DNA of 35,716 nt from Methylophaga sp. (GTDB lineage Bacteria; Pseudomonadota; Gammaproteobacteria; Nitrosococcales; Methylophagaceae). The position numbers and the translations under genes were made by a program. The notes below the pieces were generated by a model. That model was not told where the DNA came from. It did no database searches and saw only the letters and a list, made by a program, of their open reading frames with translations. Shown in pieces: positions 22,131 to 30,733 of the stretch; position 1 is the first letter of the stretch, and every line of letters starts with the position of its first letter. Where the stretch lies: assembly GCF_030651745.1 (NCBI RefSeq), contig NZ_JAUSCC010000078.1, positions 1-35,716 of the forward strand. The letters run 5' to 3'.

Positions 22131-24686
22131 ATGAATAATAATCTCGTCCAAGTTCAAGCAGAAACAAGGCTTTCTCGACTGTTCGCAAAAATGCCAAAAA
22201 CCGGAGATACCGAACCGGAACAGGCAATAAAAATCCGCCTGACACTTGGCATTGCCCTGTTGATTTATTTTTGTCTGCCGTGGGGAGTTGACAAAACTTT
22301 CGTTGAAAACCTCGTCAGTTTACCGAGCCTGATCACACTAGCTTATTATTCGCTGGCATTAGTAATAGCCACAGCGCTGTTTCTTAATCCCAAGCCGTCT
22401 CCAATTCGACGGGTTTGCGGAATTCTGCTGGATCTCACTGCACTCTCCATTGTCATGCTGATTGCCGGCGAACAAAGCGTATTTCTGTTTGTTTTGTATT
22501 TGTGGGTCATTCTCGGCAACGGCTTTCGCTTTGGGGTGAATTACCTTTATATTTCTTTAATCGTTGGTCTTATTGGCTTTACTGTCGCCATTCTGAATGG
22601 GGAATATTGGCAGCACCCCCAACACGAACCATTTGGTTACAGCCTGTTATTTTTATTGCTAATCATTCCTTTGTATTCGGCGTTTCTGATAAAAAAACTG
22701 CATGTTGCCATCGCCTTGTCAAAGCAAGCCAATGAGGCAAAAAGCCGTTTCCTGGCGAATATGTCACATGAACTGCGCACACCATTGAACGGCGTTATCG
22801 GTATTGCCGATTTAATGGCTGAAACAAAGCTCAACAAGCAACAACATGATTTTGTCAAAATCATGAAAACTTCGGCTCATACCTTGCTGAGTCTGATTGA
22901 AAATGTATTGGATATCGCCAAGATTGAGGCTGGCAAGATATTAATCAGTGATAAACCTTTCGATTTACACCAATTACTCAACAGCATCATTGGCATGCAA
23001 AAGCCAATGGCAAGCGGTAAAGGATTACACTTAAATTGCTATATCGATCCGGCTTTACCCTTTTCCATCAATGGCGATTTGCAACATCTTCGGCAGGTAC
23101 TAATAAACCTTATCGGTAACAGTATTAAATTTACCGACAGCGGAACCGTTAAACTCTCAGTTCACCCCAGCCAACGTAAGTCAAACCCGCAATTGTGGAT
23201 CCGTTTTGAAGTGAGCGATACCGGGATTGGTATTCCGCCAGAAGCGTTGCAACGTGTCTTTGATGACTTTACCCAGATCTCACCTGATACACTAAACAAA
23301 GGTGGAACAGGTTTAGGCACCACAATTGCCAAGGAATTGGTTGAACTGATGGGGGGTGAGATTGGCGTTACCAGTGAATTGGGTGAAGGCACCCTGTTCT
23401 GGTTTGAATTGCCTTTCACAGCCAACGAGCCAACTGACATAACTTTATCTGAGAGTCCTATGCTGATCTTGAGCACCGATGCCCTGCATGATCTTCTTAA
23501 GCCCATCATTACTGGTTGGTCTGTAAATTATCAACACGTCGACAGTACCGCAAAAGCCTTTTCAGCCTTAATGCGGTCAGCGGAAAATCACACACCCTAT
23601 CAGAGCGTTATGCTTGATCAAGACTGCATGCATGATATTGATCCGATTCAGTTTGCCAATATGATCCATGGTGAACCTTTGTTAGCAAATACGGCATTGA
23701 TATTGTTGAATCCTTCAGATTTAAGCAAACAAGATCCAAAACTGCGTCAGCATTTCATTTCGATCGTACATGACGTCCAGGCAAAACCCGTCCTGTTCAA
23801 TGCTATCCATGCTGCACAAAGCAACCATGCCATTCAAGATGAAAAGGTTATTACCCTTGCCCAGCATTATGCTTCCCAATCGTATGCTAAGCCATTAAAC
23901 ATCTTGATCGCTGAAGATAATCTGGTGAATCAGCAGGTTCTTGAAGGTATTTTGCGTCACTCAGGTCATAACGTGTTACTTGCCAGCAGTGGCGAACAGG
24001 CATTGGATATTCTGAGTCAACAAATTGACAGTATCGAAATGCTGATCCTCGATATGAATATGCCGGATTATAGTGGCCCCGAGGTTATCCGAGCCATGCG
24101 TTATATGGATACCGGTCACGATATCCCGATTATTATCTTAACGGCCGATGCCACGCCGCAAGCCAAACAACGTTGCCTAGATGCCGGGGCTAATGAGTTT
24201 CTGACCAAACCGATTGATTCACGCTCTTTGCTTGAGTCGATTGCCCGCTTGGCACTTCATAATCAAGAACATGCCAAAATCCGCAAACCCGCACATCAAT
24301 CTTCGGTTTCAAGCCAACAATGGTGTGATCCGCAGATTCTCATTGAATTATCCCAACTAGGCGGTGGCGAAGCTTTTTTAAAACAGCTGTTTAATGGTTA
24401 TAAAGAAGATGGCACCAAACATATCAAATTGATCCACCAAGCAGCACATGATGATTACCTCACCTATCGCGAAAGCTTGCATGCATTAAAAGGTTCCTCA
24501 TCAGAATTAGGAGCCAGTCAGGTTGCCGAACTCTGTCGTCAGGGAGAATCGTATAAACCTTTTGATATCGGCTCTGTCCAGGTGTTGCGTCTCACCGAAA
24601 AGCTTGAACACGCTTTTTATCAAACGCTGAACGAACTGGAGACAGCCCTTAAAGATCAAGTGCGTTCAAAAAAAGCCGACCAATAA
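22131..24686 (+). CDS. rpfC: RpfC-like hybrid sensor kinase for DSF signal
   Basis: 851-aa hybrid kinase. About five transmembrane helices (35-190, with the RpfC-like GNGFRFG loop) precede HisKA (H213 in FLANMSHELRTPLNG), HATPase_c (DTGIGIP, GGTGLGTTIAKELVELMGG), a degenerate receiver-like region (about 440-560) lacking phospho-acceptor motifs, a true receiver (about 587-705, D641 in LILDMNMPDYSG) and a C-terminal Hpt domain (H784 in LHALKGSSSELGA). RpfC senses DSF, a cis-unsaturated fatty acid, and phosphorylates RpfG; it also binds RpfF through its receiver in Xanthomonas. It shares the transcript with rpfG and ends 2 bp from convergent rpfF. Confidence 0.9.
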   Translation: MNNNLVQVQAETRLSRLFAKMPKTGDTEPEQAIKIRLTLGIALLIYFCLPWGVDKTFVENLVSLPSLITLAYYSLALVIATALFLNPKPSPIRRVCGILLDLTALSIVMLIAGEQSVFLFVLYLWVILGNGFRFGVNYLYISLIVGLIGFTVAILNGEYWQHPQHEPFGYSLLFLLLIIPLYSAFLIKKLHVAIALSKQANEAKSRFLANMSHELRTPLNGVIGIADLMAETKLNKQQHDFVKIMKTSAHTLLSLIENVLDIAKIEAGKILISDKPFDLHQLLNSIIGMQKPMASGKGLHLNCYIDPALPFSINGDLQHLRQVLINLIGNSIKFTDSGTVKLSVHPSQRKSNPQLWIRFEVSDTGIGIPPEALQRVFDDFTQISPDTLNKGGTGLGTTIAKELVELMGGEIGVTSELGEGTLFWFELPFTANEPTDITLSESPMLILSTDALHDLLKPIITGWSVNYQHVDSTAKAFSALMRSAENHTPYQSVMLDQDCMHDIDPIQFANMIHGEPLLANTALILLNPSDLSKQDPKLRQHFISIVHDVQAKPVLFNAIHAAQSNHAIQDEKVITLAQHYASQSYAKPLNILIAEDNLVNQQVLEGILRHSGHNVLLASSGEQALDILSQQIDSIEMLILDMNMPDYSGPEVIRAMRYMDTGHDIPIIILTADATPQAKQRCLDAGANEFLTKPIDSRSLLESIARLALHNQEHAKIRKPAHQSSVSSQQWCDPQILIELSQLGGGEAFLKQLFNGYKEDGTKHIKLIHQAAHDDYLTYRESLHALKGSSSELGASQVAELCRQGESYKPFDIGSVQVLRLTEKLEHAFYQTLNELETALKDQVRSKKADQ

Positions 24687-24688
24687 AC

Positions 24689-25576
24689 TCAGGTTTCGCT
24701 ATTTGATTTAGCGGTTTGACGATTCACCAGTCTTGTCATCATGCGAATATCTTTACTGGTCAGATTCAATGCTGCATCCGCCCATATATTGGCAATCGCC
24801 ACCAGCTCTTCATAAGTCACCGTATTACACAGATCTTTAATGCGCGACATAGCTTTATAGCTGTTTGGCGATTTTTTAGCCGCTTTTATGTATTTGTACA
24901 AAGCCAGTTCGCCTTCGCCTTTCTCGGCCAGAATATCAATTGCACCCATTTCATAAAGCTCTTCAGCAGTATAAAGCGCGCCTGACAGGATCATTTTCTC
25001 TGCATTGGCAGCGCCAACTTTTCGGGATAACAGCGTGTAAGCGCCCATTCCGGGAAACAGGTTAAATAACACTTCCGGTAACCCCATCTTCACACCGCGT
25101 TCGGCAATAATAATATTGCTGGATAAAGCCGCTTCAAAACCACCGCCTAACGCATCTCCCTGAATCAGACTGACCGTGGTCAGATCACAATTAAAATGGA
25201 ACATATTGTCATAAAGGATATCGACACAATGAATGGCATAAGCGAGTAACGCATCGCGATCACCTTTCTCAATCAGTGAAGTAAACAGATTTAAATCACC
25301 ACCGAGATTAAATACCCCGTCTACACTCGAACCAACCACCAGATAATCATATTTTTCCTGATTGGTGAGTTGCATCTCAGCCTTAACATTGGCCAGATAA
25401 TCCGATAATTCGTTTAATAAGGTGGGTGTAAAACAAGGTCTGGGAGCAGCATCCATCATAAACCAACCGATTTTATAAGTTGGATCGTAATACGTATTCA
25501 GATGTTGATATTGCTTTGCCTGATTCTGGTCGAGACCAGCTTGGTTCTCATCTCTGAGTTTCACAACAGCGTTCAT
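24689..25576 (-). CDS. rpfF: RpfF-like DSF synthase (crotonase superfamily)
   Basis: 295-aa member of the enoyl-CoA hydratase fold. The blocks VFNLGGDLNLF, QGDALGGGFEAALS and MGLPEVLFNLFPGMGAY closely match Xanthomonas RpfF, including the two catalytic glutamates (E148 and E168). RpfF makes DSF from acyl-ACP by dehydration and thioester cleavage in the cytoplasm. I prefer the second ATG of the pair at 25576-25579 because AGGAG lies 6 bp upstream; a start 19 codons earlier lacks an RBS. The gene is convergent with rpfC, with 2 bp between stop codons, instead of co-directional as in Xanthomonas. Confidence 0.9.
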   Translation of the reverse strand: MNAVVKLRDENQAGLDQNQAKQYQHLNTYYDPTYKIGWFMMDAAPRPCFTPTLLNELSDYLANVKAEMQLTNQEKYDYLVVGSSVDGVFNLGGDLNLFTSLIEKGDRDALLAYAIHCVDILYDNMFHFNCDLTTVSLIQGDALGGGFEAALSSNIIIAERGVKMGLPEVLFNLFPGMGAYTLLSRKVGAANAEKMILSGALYTAEELYEMGAIDILAEKGEGELALYKYIKAAKKSPNSYKAMSRIKDLCNTVTYEELVAIANIWADAALNLTSKDIRMMTRLVNRQTAKSNSET

Positions 25577-25703
25577 CATTTTCTCCTTAAAAGGGCTTGG
25601 GCTGCCAATCAACAAGTGACTGAAATTTGTCACTAAAATGGATTCAATTAAGGTTTAGCACGAACTGTGCCGTTAATAACAAACGGGAAATCAGATGGTT
25701 AGA

Positions 25704-26675
25704 TTATTTCATTAAGGTTTTTAAATGCGCCACACTGGCTTTGGCATTGCCTGACAAATTGTAGCCGCCTTCCAACACCGAAATCAGCTTGCCATCACAG
25801 TGCTGCCTGGCTAATCGCAACATAATTTCTGTCAGCTGAATAAAGCCTTGGTCAGTGACTTTATGACATCCCAGCAAATCATCCTGTCGACTGTCAAAAC
25901 CAGCAGAAATAAGGATTAAATCCGGTTTAAACCTGGTCACAGTGGGAATAAGTCTGTCTTCAAACGCTGCCACTATTTCAGTGTCACCGCTACCACAAGG
26001 TAAGTGCACATTGATATTAAAGCCTTTTCCGGCACCGCTGCCGGTTTTATCGGGAGATCCTGTGCCTGGATAAGCTTCTGCATCATGCGTAGAGAAAAAC
26101 AACACCGAAGGATCCTGATAAAAAGCCCATTCGGTGCCATTGCCGTGGTGATAATCCCAATCAACAATCAAAATTCGCTTTAATTTGTAGCGTTTCTGGG
26201 CATAGCGAGCAGCAATGGCCACGTGATTGTAATAGCAAAAGCCTTCTTCTTTTCCCGTATTGGTTGCATGATGACCTGGTGGGCGAGAGGCACAAAAAGC
26301 GTTATCCAATAAGCCTTTACAAACCGCATCCACAGCAACTAATACACCGCCAGTTGCCAACATGGCAGCTTGATGGGCTTTCGGGTCATGACGCTTTATT
26401 GACGCGATATGCGTTGCTGAATGAACCAGCAATAATTCGGAATCAATATTTTTTTTTGGTTTGAGCAAGGTCACTTTGGACATCAACTCGCTGACATCCA
26501 ATTCATCCTGTAGCCGTTCATATCTGGCTGGAGATTCTGGATGTTGAGGCATTATATGATGCTCGGCAAACCGCGGATCGATAACCAGGCCGGTCAAAGC
26601 CTTTTGGCTGGCCGCTGAAGTTTTGCTGCTGACAGCACTTAATAAACCAAACTTCAATAAATCTCTGCGTTGCAT
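25704..26675 (-). CDS. Histone-deacetylase-like amidohydrolase with twin-arginine signal
   Basis: 323-aa zinc hydrolase. The deacetylase motifs are complete: RPPGHHA, GFCYYNHVA, VDWDYHHGNGT (zinc ligands D and H), SAGFDS and LEGGYN. These enzymes act on acetylated polyamines or related amides, and some on other acyl-amides. The N-terminus QRRDLLKFGLLSAV is a twin-arginine signal, so export to the periplasm is predicted, unusual for this family. I used the ATG before the signal; the open frame continues 17 codons upstream. It lies 127 bp upstream of rpfF on the same strand, possibly with its own transcript. Confidence 0.85.
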   Translation of the reverse strand: MQRRDLLKFGLLSAVSSKTSAASQKALTGLVIDPRFAEHHIMPQHPESPARYERLQDELDVSELMSKVTLLKPKKNIDSELLLVHSATHIASIKRHDPKAHQAAMLATGGVLVAVDAVCKGLLDNAFCASRPPGHHATNTGKEEGFCYYNHVAIAARYAQKRYKLKRILIVDWDYHHGNGTEWAFYQDPSVLFFSTHDAEAYPGTGSPDKTGSGAGKGFNINVHLPCGSGDTEIVAAFEDRLIPTVTRFKPDLILISAGFDSRQDDLLGCHKVTDQGFIQLTEIMLRLARQHCDGKLISVLEGGYNLSGNAKASVAHLKTLMK

Positions 26676-26809
26676 TTTTGTTTCCCGGCTAGCTTTACCA
26701 CTTAAGTCATCCACTCTAAATAACAAGTTTCACCATACACTGACTTTATAACTCAATTCAAAAAATCAATTTTGATGATACTGCATAGCCTGCCAACGAC
26801 TGAAGGGTC

Positions 26810-27754
26810 CTATATTGTATTTCTCAGACTTAATGCATCAGGATAAGGCTGCAGATAAGCCTGTTTAGCAATGTATGGATCAGGGTGATTATTGAAATGA
26901 TGCTTTAACAAGGTGATTGGCACGATCAGTGGTAACTCTGCCATGCGGTATCGATTAATAATGTCAGCCAATTCCTGCTTTTCAGCACTGGAAAGTTTTT
27001 TCTTCAGATACCCCTGAATATGCATCAAAACATTGGTATGCGTTTTACGCGAGGCAATTTTGTCTAACGCCATCATTAGCGCAGTAAAATATTGTTCCCC
27101 CAATGCTTCAACATCATGATTGCCAGCATCCGCCAACATTCGACCAAGCTCGGCATAATGTACTGGAGAGTGCGCCATCAATGAATATTTGTAACGTGTG
27201 TGAAAGTTAATCAGTTTGTGATGTGTCAGACCATCATTTATTAATTGCTGCCAGTCAGAATAAGCAAATACCCGGCTGATAAAGTTCTCGCGCAACAACG
27301 GATCACTTAATCTGCCGGACTCTTCCATTGGCATCAGCGGATGCGATTTTTTTAAAACATCGGCATAAATCCCTCTGCCCGGTTCAGCGGCAGGATAACC
27401 ATTTTCCTGATATACCTTTACCCGAAACAAACCACAACTCGGCGAGTCCTTCATAAAGATATAACCACATAAATCGCGGTGTTCATCGGCTTTTTGCTGA
27501 CCAAATGCTGTTAACTCTGCTGTGTAATCCAACTGGTAATCATGTACTGCAACAGCATGGGGTGCCTGGACATCCCCTACCAGACGGATGGGTTTTCTTG
27601 GGATCCCCATTCCAATACCAACTTCTGGACACTCTGGAACAAACTCAAAAAACCGCGACAAACTATCAGTGCACAGACGTAGATGTTTATGCCCACCATC
27701 AAACCGGACAGATTCACCCAATAAACAGCTGCTGATTCCGACTTTTATCCGCAT
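26810..27754 (-). CDS. DUF523-DUF1722 fusion protein (YbgA-like)
   Basis: 314-aa cytoplasmic protein with two known uncharacterised domains. DUF523 (about 3-155) has the cysteine motifs VGISSCLLGESVRFDGGHK and FMKDSPSCG with PECPEVGIGMGIPR. DUF1722 (about 185-305, YbgA) has FHTRYKYSLMAHSPVHYAELGRM and MHIQGYLKK. The conserved cysteines suggest metal or sulfur chemistry, but I give no function. The start has no strong RBS. It is separated from the HDAC-like gene by a 134-bp gap and stands divergent to the epimerase gene. Confidence 0.88.
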   Translation of the reverse strand: MRIKVGISSCLLGESVRFDGGHKHLRLCTDSLSRFFEFVPECPEVGIGMGIPRKPIRLVGDVQAPHAVAVHDYQLDYTAELTAFGQQKADEHRDLCGYIFMKDSPSCGLFRVKVYQENGYPAAEPGRGIYADVLKKSHPLMPMEESGRLSDPLLRENFISRVFAYSDWQQLINDGLTHHKLINFHTRYKYSLMAHSPVHYAELGRMLADAGNHDVEALGEQYFTALMMALDKIASRKTHTNVLMHIQGYLKKKLSSAEKQELADIINRYRMAELPLIVPITLLKHHFNNHPDPYIAKQAYLQPYPDALSLRNTI

Positions 27755-27864
27755 TAATCACTCATTAATTCTTTCTGTAAGTATTTATCTTAACTCCCGG
27801 TAAACTTTGCCAGCTGTAATGACTCTATACAAGGAATAATCATAACTATTCCGAGGAAATTATC

Positions 27865-28779
27865 ATGGCGGCTTATTTAATAACCGGTGCCTCAGGACTC
27901 ATCGGCCAAGCGCTGTGTCAACGATTACTGAATAATGGCGAAACGGTTTTTGCCTTGAGTCGAAATTGTCAGAAAACTCAAAAAATCCTGGGGGCTCAAG
28001 TACATTGTGCTGAATCCGTCGCAGCCCTTCCGAAGGATTGTCATATTGACGTAGTCATCAATCTGGCTGGTGCACCTATAGTTGATAAACGCTGGTCCGA
28101 ACAGCGAAAACAACTCCTACTTGAAAGCCGCGTGACCTATACGCGGGATTTGATCCAGCAACTTGCTCAACGGTCCAGCCTTCCCCATAGCTTTATCAGT
28201 GGCTCAGCGGTTGGCTGGTACGGCAATCAAGGTGAAACCATACTGACAGAAGACAGTGAATTTGAAGCTGATTTCAGTCATGAATTATGTGATCAATGGG
28301 AAAAAGCTGCTTTGTCAGCCGAATCACTGGGTATGCGTGTGGCGATTGTCCGTACTGGATTAGTGGTATCGCCATCTGGTGGCTTTCTTGGCAAAATGCT
28401 GTTGCCATTCAAAATGGGCTTAGGTGGACCAATCAGTGATGGTCAGCAATATATGCCCTGGATTCATATTGATGATATCTGTCGGTTATTTTTGTTTTTG
28501 GCAGAGAATCGCTCTTGTTCCGGAGTATTTAATGGCTCTGCACCCAAGCCGGTAACCAATCAGCAATTCAGTGAAGCACTGGCAGAAACACTGCATCGTC
28601 CAGCATTTTTTCGAGTACCTTCATGCGTATTAAAGCTTGCAATGGGCGAAATGGCTGATTTATTACTCGGTGGACAACGGGCCATCCCAGAAAAAGCTCA
28701 GGCTGCCGGCTTTGAATTTCTTTATACTGACATTCACAGCGCGCTTAGCGATGTTCTTACCACTTCTAAATCAAAATAA
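27865..28779 (+). CDS. TIGR01777-family epimerase (YfcH-like SDR)
   Basis: 304-aa NAD(P)-dependent short-chain dehydrogenase/epimerase-like protein. N-terminal Rossmann motif TGASGLIGQAL, then NLAGAPIVDKRW, SGSAVGWYG (family active-site neighbourhood), GGFLGKMLLPFKMGLGGP and QYMPWIHIDD match TIGR01777/YfcH. Its C-terminal DUF1731-like part ends the protein. The substrate is unknown. GAGGAA lies 6 bp before the ATG. It precedes hemH by 8 bp, so they are co-transcribed; a link to heme metabolism is inference. Confidence 0.9.
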   Translation: MAAYLITGASGLIGQALCQRLLNNGETVFALSRNCQKTQKILGAQVHCAESVAALPKDCHIDVVINLAGAPIVDKRWSEQRKQLLLESRVTYTRDLIQQLAQRSSLPHSFISGSAVGWYGNQGETILTEDSEFEADFSHELCDQWEKAALSAESLGMRVAIVRTGLVVSPSGGFLGKMLLPFKMGLGGPISDGQQYMPWIHIDDICRLFLFLAENRSCSGVFNGSAPKPVTNQQFSEALAETLHRPAFFRVPSCVLKLAMGEMADLLLGGQRAIPEKAQAAGFEFLYTDIHSALSDVLTTSKSK

Positions 28780-28787
28780 TAATTATC

Positions 28788-29801
28788 ATGAAGCAACGTG
28801 CCGTTTTACTAGTCAACCTGGGCTCACCTGACAATCCTGACGTACCATCAGTCAGACGCTATCTAAACCAGTTCTTGATGGATCCCTACGTTATTCAGCT
28901 GCCTTGGCTGCTACGTCGAATGATTGTCAGTCTGTTTGTCCTACCCAGCCGCCCCAAAGCTTCAGCCGAGGCCTATCGGAGTGTATGGACAGAAGACGGA
29001 TCACCATTAATTGCCTTATCTGAAAAGCTGCATAAAGCGGTACAACAGCAAGTTGATATGCCCGTTGAGCTTGCTATGCGTTATGGCAATCCCAGTATTG
29101 AAGCGGGTTTGTTAAAACTGGCAAAAATGAACGGGATTAAAGAAGTGTTATTCGTACCGTTATATCCGCATTTTGCCGATAGCACGGTAACAACCTGTAT
29201 TGAAACCGCCAAGCAGGTCATCGCTCAGCATAAGCTCGATATTACCTTAACGATCAAATCACCTTTTTATCAGGAAGCGGGTTATATCAATGCCATGGTT
29301 GAACAGACTCGGCCCTATCTGATGGAAGACTATGATCACCTTTTATTCAGTTATCACGGCTTGCCTGAATCACATATTCTCAAGCGTGATCCCAGCGGCC
29401 AGCATTGTTTGAAACAACCTGATTGCTGCACTACACCACATGCCGCACATGCAACCTGTTATCGTCATCAGGTGATGGCAACCACAGCGGCGTTTGCAGA
29501 AAAAGCCAAGCTTAATCCTGACAACTATTCAGTAGCGTTTCAGTCACGCTTGGGTAGAGCTAAATGGCTAGGCCCAAATACGGAAGATCGTTTGATTGAA
29601 TTGGCTGAAAATGGCACCAAGAATGTAGTAGTAATGTGCCCGGCATTTGTCACTGATTGCCTGGAAACTCTGGAAGAAATCGCTATTCGGGCAGAAGAAG
29701 TGTTTATTGAAGCAGGGGGGCGCTCATTAACCTTGATCCCCTGCCTCAATGATGATCCTGTCTGGGTTGATTTGTTAGCGCAGTGGTGTGAAACGACGTA
29801 G
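28788..29801 (+). CDS. hemH: Ferrochelatase HemH
   Basis: 337-aa enzyme inserting Fe2+ into protoporphyrin IX, the last step of heme synthesis; usually membrane-associated. Family motifs visible are LLVNLGSPDNP, RYGNPSI, LFVPLYPHFADSTV, SYHGLPESH with the catalytic His, FQSRLGRAKWLGPNTED and CPAFVTDCLETLEEI with the catalytic Glu region. Length matches gammaproteobacterial HemH. No strong RBS is seen, which fits translational dependence on the epimerase gene 8 bp upstream. Confidence 0.95.
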   Translation: MKQRAVLLVNLGSPDNPDVPSVRRYLNQFLMDPYVIQLPWLLRRMIVSLFVLPSRPKASAEAYRSVWTEDGSPLIALSEKLHKAVQQQVDMPVELAMRYGNPSIEAGLLKLAKMNGIKEVLFVPLYPHFADSTVTTCIETAKQVIAQHKLDITLTIKSPFYQEAGYINAMVEQTRPYLMEDYDHLLFSYHGLPESHILKRDPSGQHCLKQPDCCTTPHAAHATCYRHQVMATTAAFAEKAKLNPDNYSVAFQSRLGRAKWLGPNTEDRLIELAENGTKNVVVMCPAFVTDCLETLEEIAIRAEEVFIEAGGRSLTLIPCLNDDPVWVDLLAQWCETT

Positions 29802-29827
29802 AGTCTGCTCTTTCTTAGTCCCTAGAT

Positions 29828-30316
29828 TCAGACACGCCCGATAAGCGGTTGACGAACGACTGCGCTGGTATATTCACCACCAGGTCCATAAGCACTGGAC
29901 TCCGGATCTCTGCCGCGTAATACAGAGATGGCTCGTTGCAGATATTGACGGTTAATACTGACAATACCGCCATTCACCTGATTAGTTTGCTGGCAGTTTT
30001 TGGCGATGATTTTCAGGGATTTGATCAACTGGTTTAACGCTACACTGTCTTCTTCATTCTGATTATCAATGAATGCTTCAAGACCTTGCTTTCCCGTCGG
30101 AAAGCCCGAAGTCGTCAACAATGCATCACGCTGACGGCCATGTTGTTCCAGTTTTATGATTAAAGGTTGTTTTTTGTTATTGATATCATTGATGCTATCA
30201 ATACTTGATACCGCGAGGGCTTCACGTTCTGCTGCCAACAATTCAGCTAATTGGGCGGCAACATTTAATTCGGACTGTAAAACACTGCGTAATTGTTGTC
30301 CGGGTGACATAGCCAT
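29828..30316 (-). CDS. flgN: FlgN-like flagellar chaperone
   Basis: 162-aa helical protein matching FlgN, the cytoplasmic export chaperone for hook-associated proteins FlgK and FlgL. It is dominated by coiled-coil heptads (QLAELLAAEREALAVSSIDSI, a typical FlgN pattern) with NQVNGGIVSINRQYLQRAISVLRG near the C-terminus. I chose the ATG at 30316, 9 bp after AGGA; the open frame runs 13 codons farther. It lies 16 bp after flgM, as in other gammaproteobacteria. Confidence 0.88.
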   Translation of the reverse strand: MAMSPGQQLRSVLQSELNVAAQLAELLAAEREALAVSSIDSINDINNKKQPLIIKLEQHGRQRDALLTTSGFPTGKQGLEAFIDNQNEEDSVALNQLIKSLKIIAKNCQQTNQVNGGIVSINRQYLQRAISVLRGRDPESSAYGPGGEYTSAVVRQPLIGRV

Positions 30317-30332
30317 GGTGAAGGTTCCTGTG

Positions 30333-30647
30333 TTATAGGTTACCTTCAAAATCAATCATGTTTCGTGCCAACTTTTGACTATCCACCTGATAGTTGCCAT
30401 CTTCAATAGCAGCTCGTAATGCCGCTACTTTTTGCTCATCGACCACTGGTAAAGCGGCAATTTTTTGTTGCAAGTCTTGCAGTTGGGTGGCTGTTGCCGT
30501 CAAACTAATTTTATCCATTGCCGCATCCCCGCCGGATTTGACTGGATTTGCAGTGGATTCCGCTGTGCGTTTATCTTCAACGCTGGCATTGCGCGTCGCA
30601 TTCAGCCCGCCCTGCACGGGTGGTTTTATATTGTTAATATCCGACAT
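30333..30647 (-). CDS. flgM: FlgM anti-sigma-28 factor
   Basis: 104-aa FlgM. It holds FliA (sigma 28) inactive until it is exported through the completed hook-basal body. N-terminal SDINNIKPP with a disordered middle and a C-terminal FliA-binding segment (RAAIEDGNYQVDSQKLARNMIDFE) are typical. TGGAG lies 9 bp before the ATG. Its own promoter is a FliA-type site at 30678-30704, the usual autoregulatory arrangement. Confidence 0.94.
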   Translation of the reverse strand: MSDINNIKPPVQGGLNATRNASVEDKRTAESTANPVKSGGDAAMDKISLTATATQLQDLQQKIAALPVVDEQKVAALRAAIEDGNYQVDSQKLARNMIDFEGNL

Positions 30648-30677
30648 ATAAATGTCTCCATATTGATTCTGTATTTG

Positions 30678-30704
30678 TTAGCGGACCGAATTAAATAAAC
30701 TTGA
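30678..30704 (-). promoter_or_regulatory. FliA (sigma-28) promoter for flgMN
   Basis: On the minus strand TCAAGTTT and TCCGCTAA are separated by exactly 11 bp, matching the sigma-28 consensus TAAAGTTT-N11-GCCGATAA at 7 of 8 and 6 of 8 positions. It ends 30 bp before the flgM ATG. Confidence 0.7.
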
Positions 30705-30733
30705 ATAAAATGTGAATCGGTCTATATATTTAT

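Noticed and set aside
21106..23509. Minus-strand open frames of 70-136 codons across rpfG and rpfC
   Set aside because: They lie opposite well-supported domains and have no family signature or ribosome sites.
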